From Paenibacillus physcomitrellae (GTDB taxonomy: Bacteria; Bacillota; Bacilli; Paenibacillales; Paenibacillaceae), in NCBI RefSeq assembly GCF_002240225.1, contig NZ_CP022584.1, positions 3,996,094-4,060,093 of the forward strand: a stretch of DNA of 64,000 nucleotides, given 5' to 3'. Of this stretch, positions 60,667 through 64,000 are shown in pieces (the first letter of the stretch is position 1; the number at the start of each line of letters is the position of its first letter). The notes under the pieces are model-generated. The model was not told the DNA's origin, ran no database searches, and saw only the letters and a program-made list of their open reading frames with translations. A program made the position numbers and the translations under genes.

Positions 60667-60807
60667 GACGTTCTCTCCAATACTATGAAATAAACGGACC
60701 TGAAAGGCTCCGTGCTTTACGTATAACTTACCATAGGCCAAGACCTGCTTTCCAATAGAAATCGGCTTCCGGCCATTTTTTACATTGGAAATTGCCAGGG
60801 CCTAGGC

Positions 60808-60836
60808 TTGACAGATTGGCCGCCGGGATATAAATT
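60808..60836 (+). promoter_or_regulatory. Promoter of the SEC-C protein gene
   Basis: A consensus TTGACA (60808-60813) and TAAATT (60831-60836) lie 17 bp apart; TATAAA overlaps at 60829. This makes the TTG at 60808 part of a promoter, not a start codon, and supports the ATG at 60910. Confidence 0.6.
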
Positions 60837-60909
60837 GAGGGTCATATATGATATATTCGAAGGGTATATTCAGTCTTATGGGGAAATTAGAGAAAATGAG
60901 GTTTTTTCA

Positions 60910-62094
60910 ATGTTAACTGAAATCCAATCTCTTTCTGAACAACTGACTAGAGAGTACGCAATTAAAGGGAAGGTCGTAACAGGTCTGGCGGATTTGCTGT
61001 CCATGCTGAACAAAACCAGACTGTCGGCATTAGCCGCTACCTATGAGGTTGCCGGCCGTTCCAAGATGAAGAAAGAACAGCTGGTGGAAGCGCTTGTAGA
61101 CCGGATGACCGATCCGGCTTATGTCAAATCCGTTCTGCTGCTTGCTGAAGAGCCGGAATGGAAATGGTTTGAACGTCTGCTGAAGAAGTCTGTTCTGGAA
61201 GACAAGGGAGACGCCTTCGGTGAATTTGTTTTTCTGCTGGAATACGGTTTGGTGCTGGCTGTCGAGGAAGAGGAGAGAACGTATTTTATTCTGCCTGATG
61301 AAGTTAAAGCCGCTTACAGCAAGCTGAATAAGACGGAATTCCGCAAGCAGCAAAGCCGATTGTGGCTGATCCATGATTACGCTGCCGCTTTGACGAATCT
61401 TTACGGCGCTTATAAAACCGATACGCTGCTGAGCATATTCAACGCGCAAAATGAAGATCAACTGACGGAAGAAGAGCTTTCGATCGCACTGAATCATTTC
61501 CAGCTGCGCGATCAGCTTTTTACCATCTTCGGGGAATATATCGTAGATCTGTCGCTCGAACCGGAGGAAACGGAAGAGGATTTGAACGGCCTGTTTGAGC
61601 TTCGGGGCAATAAACCTTTCTATATTCCTGAACAGTCCGAGCTGCTGAAATATAAAGACGATCTTTATTTTGAAATTACTCCGCAGCTGACCCGCCTGAA
61701 AGAGTATATCGTCAAGGAATTCGGAGCGGAAGAGGCGAAGGCCGATGCCCTCGTGGACAATGTGCAGCTGGCCTGCGCGGTCGAATCGCCGATGGAAGAG
61801 ATTTTTGCCGAATTCGAGCCGTTTGGCATCAAGTTTGAGACCGAGGAACAAACCCGGCAGCTGACCGAGCTCGTCATCGACGTTTACAACAACACCCGGA
61901 TGTGGTCGAACGGTGGACATACGCCGACCGGGCTCCGCAAGCTGCTCAAGCCGGACGTGGTGAAAGCCGCACATACGACTCATTATTTTCCGAACAAAAA
62001 GCAGCAGGTTACCGTAACCAAAGTGGGCCGCAACGAACCTTGCCCTTGCGGAAGCGGACTTAAGTACAAGAAATGCTGCGGTAAAGCGCAATAA
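60910..62094 (+). CDS. SEC-C zinc-motif protein of unknown function
   Basis: This 394-aa cytoplasmic protein is mostly helical. It ends in the SEC-C metal-binding motif [20 protein letters not shown] (C-x-C-x8-C-C/H type), also found at the C-terminus of SecA. An N-terminal region near residues 20-70 ([34 protein letters not shown]) looks like a SAP/Rho-N-like helical pair. SEC-C proteins are linked with ribosome- or export-associated roles, but the function of this architecture is unknown. The ATG at 60910 has only a weak ribosome site (GAGG), and a promoter directly upstream rules out longer starts. It is a single-gene unit. Confidence 0.85.
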   Translation: MLTEIQSLSEQLTREYAIKGKVVTGLADLLSMLNKTRLSALAATYEVAGRSKMKKEQLVEALVDRMTDPAYVKSVLLLAEEPEWKWFERLLKKSVLEDKGDAFGEFVFLLEYGLVLAVEEEERTYFILPDEVKAAYSKLNKTEFRKQQSRLWLIHDYAAALTNLYGAYKTDTLLSIFNAQNEDQLTEEELSIALNHFQLRDQLFTIFGEYIVDLSLEPEETEEDLNGLFELRGNKPFYIPEQSELLKYKDDLYFEITPQLTRLKEYIVKEFGAEEAKADALVDNVQLACAVESPMEEIFAEFEPFGIKFETEEQTRQLTELVIDVYNNTRMWSNGGHTPTGLRKLLKPDVVKAAHTTHYFPNKKQQVTVTKVGRNEPCPCGSGLKYKKCCGKAQ

Positions 62095-62111
62095 GAAAGC
62101 AGATACGTCCG

Positions 62112-62152
62112 AAACAGCTCCCTTCGCATTAGCAGATGGGGCTGTTTTTTTG
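62112..62152 (+). terminator. Terminator after the SEC-C protein gene
   Basis: AAACAGC-T-CCC pairs with GGGGCTGTTT around a short loop, followed by a run of seven T. Confidence 0.85.
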
Positions 62153-62247
62153 TGTATGAAAGTGGAAAAAAGAACTAAAGCTGTTTTCTGCCCTTACCAA
62201 CTTTCGTAAATCAAACTATTATAGTGAGGGGCTGGGGAATACCTCCT

Positions 62248-62490
62248 ATGATAAGGGAAGTTTGGATTAATTTGTTTGAAACGGAAATGGGGTCAGATAA
62301 AGTGAATAATTTAAACAATATAGACATTGCCATGCTGCATGCCAGGCAAATGTATGAGGAATGTCTGCGTCTGCAGGAAGCCGCTCAGACCGTCAAAGAT
62401 GCCAAAGAACAGGGCGAAGGATGGAGCAGCGGCCGCACAAGGCTAAGCGGAATAGAGAGCGAAATACAAAGCGAAGCTGCTTCCAAATGA
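62248..62490 (+). CDS. Small hypothetical protein (about 60-80 aa)
   Basis: An open frame with a hydrophilic, helical product (IAMLHARQMYEECLRLQEAA; VKDAKEQGEGWSSG). No family is recognised. The start is unclear: ATG 62248 has GGGG 10 bp upstream; ATG 62287 and GTG 62302 are alternatives, the last with GGGG 9 bp upstream. A TATTATAGT-like -10 lies near 62216-62224. It stands alone between a terminator and the promoter of the aldo/keto reductase, which overlaps its stop. Confidence 0.5.
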   Translation: MIREVWINLFETEMGSDKVNNLNNIDIAMLHARQMYEECLRLQEAAQTVKDAKEQGEGWSSGRTRLSGIESEIQSEAASK

Positions 62491-62520
62491 TTGTTTCCGC
62501 TTTCCGGAGGAGTATATAAT
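62491..62520 (+). promoter_or_regulatory. Promoter of the aldo/keto reductase gene
   Basis: TTGTTT (62491-62496) and a perfect TATAAT (62515-62520) are separated by 18 bp, about 45 bp before the ATG. Confidence 0.65.
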
Positions 62521-62564
62521 AGAGAGCGAATGACCAATCTGCTCTAGGGAGGTTTATAGGAAGC

Positions 62565-63533
62565 ATGAATTATAGAACACTTGGGAAAACAGGACTCCAG
62601 GTATCGGAAATCGGATATGGAGCCTGGGGCATTGGCAAGTCGGGTTGGCTCGGTGCAGAGGATCAGGAATCGCTTAAGGCGCTTCACCGCTCCATCGACC
62701 TGGGTTTGACCTTCATCGATACGGCGCTCGGATACGGAAATGGCCACAGTGAAAGCCTGGTCGGGCAAGTGGTCCGGGAACGTTCGGAGACGATCTACGT
62801 AGCTTCCAAAATTCCGCCGAAGAACGGTCAGTGGCCTGCCCGCGCAGGCGTGCCGTCTTCTGAAACCTTTACGGCCGAACATGTCATTTCCAGCACGGAG
62901 CAAAGCCTGCGGAATTTGGGCATGGATACGCTGGACGTTCAGCAGTTCCACGTCTGGTCGGACGAATGGGTCGGTCAGGGTGACTGGCTGGAAGGCGTTC
63001 AGAAGCTGAAGGAGCAGGGGAAGATCCGTTTCTTCGGGGTATCGATCAATGACCATCAGCCGGCTAATGCGATCAAACTGATTGAAACCGGTGTCGTGGA
63101 CACGGTTCAGGTGATCTATAATATGTTCGATCAAAGTCCGGAGGATGAGCTGCTTCCGGCCTGCCTGAAGCATAACGTTGGCGTCATCGTCCGCGTTGCG
63201 CTGGATGAAGGCGGGCTCACCGGCACACTGACACCGGAGACAACCTTTGAGGATGGAGATTTCCGCAATCGTTATTTTAATGGTGACCGCAAGCAGCAGG
63301 TTGTCGATCGTGTGAATAAGATTACGCAAGATTTGAATATCTCGAACACGGAGATGGCGGAAACGGCACTGCGTTATGTGCTCAGCCATCCGGCTGTTTC
63401 GACGGTTATTCCGGGTATGCGTACCGTCCGGAACGTCGAACGGAACATGGCGGTTGGAGACGGAAAAGGCCTGCCGGACGACTTGGTAGCCAAGCTGAAG
63501 AAACACCGCTGGGTTCGCAATTTCTATCAATAA
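62565..63533 (+). CDS. Aldo/keto reductase
   Basis: This 322-aa NAD(P)H-dependent oxidoreductase has the AKR barrel features [22 protein letters not shown] (split: [14 protein letters not shown]), [14 protein letters not shown] with the catalytic Asp and Tyr, VASKIPP with the lysine, HVWSDEW in place of the usual [12 protein letters not shown] and the cofactor-binding [21 protein letters not shown] precedes the ATG. It reduces an aldehyde or ketone; the substrate cannot be inferred. It is a single-gene unit with its own promoter and terminator. Confidence 0.93.
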   Translation: MNYRTLGKTGLQVSEIGYGAWGIGKSGWLGAEDQESLKALHRSIDLGLTFIDTALGYGNGHSESLVGQVVRERSETIYVASKIPPKNGQWPARAGVPSSETFTAEHVISSTEQSLRNLGMDTLDVQQFHVWSDEWVGQGDWLEGVQKLKEQGKIRFFGVSINDHQPANAIKLIETGVVDTVQVIYNMFDQSPEDELLPACLKHNVGVIVRVALDEGGLTGTLTPETTFEDGDFRNRYFNGDRKQQVVDRVNKITQDLNISNTEMAETALRYVLSHPAVSTVIPGMRTVRNVERNMAVGDGKGLPDDLVAKLKKHRWVRNFYQ

Positions 63534-63543
63534 CAAGTTCTAA

Positions 63544-63588
63544 AAAAAAGGTGGAGCAGAGGATCGATATCCCTGCTCCACCTTTTTT
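63544..63588 (+). terminator. Bidirectional terminator between the aldo/keto reductase and DoxX genes
   Basis: AAAAAAGGTGGAGCAG and its exact complement form a 16-bp stem with A-run and T-run flanks. It can serve both convergent genes. Confidence 0.93.
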
Positions 63589-63612
63589 GGCTTCTTTGTA
63601 GTTCATAATATG

Positions 63613-64000
63613 TCACAATAGTGCATCAATAGAGTAGGAGCCGGCGCCTGTAAAGGCAATACCTACAAAAACAGCAATCAAAATTACATTTGGTTCGTAA
63701 CCGTTTGAAGCAGCCCAGAAGCCGTTCCGCCCATGAACCTTAATAATTGCCATAACCATGGTCAAGGCCAGAAGAATAGCTATAACCGGAGTGAAGAGTC
63801 CCGCTGCAAAAGCGAGGCCGCCTGCAAACTCAATCCATCCTGCCGCTGCTGCGGCCGGAACTCCCGGTTTAATGCCAACGGACTCCATCCAGGCACCTGC
63901 TCCTTTAAGGCCGTGACCGCCGAACCAGCCAAATAATTTCTGGGCGCCGTGCCCGGCGAAGATCAATCCAATAATCAAACGAATAAGCAATAGACCAAAA
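63613..64000 (-). CDS. DoxX-family membrane protein (N-terminus beyond the right edge)
   Basis: The frame is open to the window edge. The product reads FGLLLIRLIIGLIFAGHGAQK, then LFGWFGGHGLKGAGAWMESVG, a DoxX-family N-terminal region; the TTG at 63990 is a Leu codon inside it, so the true start lies outside. Four membrane helices are expected (GWIEFAGGLAFAAGLFTPVI; LLALTMVMAIIKVHG; VILIAVFVGIAFTGAGSYSI). DoxX-like proteins occur with respiratory or redox-stress functions, but the role of this branch is not established. It is convergent with the aldo/keto reductase. Confidence 0.9.
   Translation of the reverse strand, partial: FGLLLIRLIIGLIFAGHGAQKLFGWFGGHGLKGAGAWMESVGIKPGVPAAAAAGWIEFAGGLAFAAGLFTPVIAILLALTMVMAIIKVHGRNGFWAASNGYEPNVILIAVFVGIAFTGAGSYSIDALL

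Overview
The window looks like a chromosomal segment of a Gram-positive, spore-former-type Firmicute, most likely Paenibacillus or a close relative. The grounds are strong AGGAGG-type ribosome sites with frequent GTG/TTG starts, mixed GC content, YesM/YesN-like two-component pairs beside CUT1 sugar transporters that lack their own ATPase, a CIRCE heat-shock operator, and a large exopolysaccharide (EPS) operon. This assignment is inference; no rRNA or marker gene is present.

Left end (1-13.8 kb, minus strand): a sugar-uptake and glycan-degradation locus. A sensor kinase and AraC-type regulator precede a lipoprotein binding protein, two CUT1 permeases, a cytoplasmic GH35 beta-galactosidase, a PpiC/PrsA-like foldase and a secreted beta-helix protein that runs off the left edge. 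A 670-bp hairpin-rich spacer separates the binding protein from the permeases.

13.8-16.0 kb: htpG behind a perfect CIRCE element.

16.0-34.6 kb: the most unusual part, a catabolic cluster of about 16 genes. It holds an IclR regulator, an MFS carrier, a PxpBC pair, a NitT/TauT-type ABC importer, a UbiD-family decarboxylase, PxpA, a fumarate-reductase-like flavoprotein with a small 2Fe-2S partner, a three-subunit molybdenum hydroxylase with a 4,5-dihydroxyphthalate-decarboxylase-like gene between its subunits, XdhC and a MocA-like cytidylyltransferase. The two main upstream regions share the operator-like palindrome CCGAA-N-TTCGG. The gene set fits import, decarboxylation, hydroxylation next to nitrogen, C=C reduction and ATP-dependent lactam opening. 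A route from a pyrrole or pyridine (di)carboxylate to an amino acid, possibly through 5-oxoproline to glutamate, is the leading hypothesis. Three tandem 65-bp hairpin repeats lie inside this operon.

34.6-39.0 kb: a MATE exporter behind a long inverted repeat, and a NarL/DegU-type two-component pair.

39.3-60.5 kb: an EPS operon of the Wzx/Wzy type: chain-length regulator, BY-kinase-like ATPase, GalU, priming glycosyltransferase, five further glycosyltransferases of the GT2/GT4 kind plus a WecG/TagA transferase, two Wzy/ligase-type proteins, VanZ-like protein, flippase, UDP-glucose dehydrogenase and GDP-mannose pyrophosphorylase. It is followed by two secreted multidomain glycoside hydrolases (GH26-PA14 and an unclassified clan GH-A-like enzyme).

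60.5-64 kb: a tiny membrane protein, a SEC-C protein, a small hypothetical protein, an aldo/keto reductase and a DoxX-family protein cut by the right edge.
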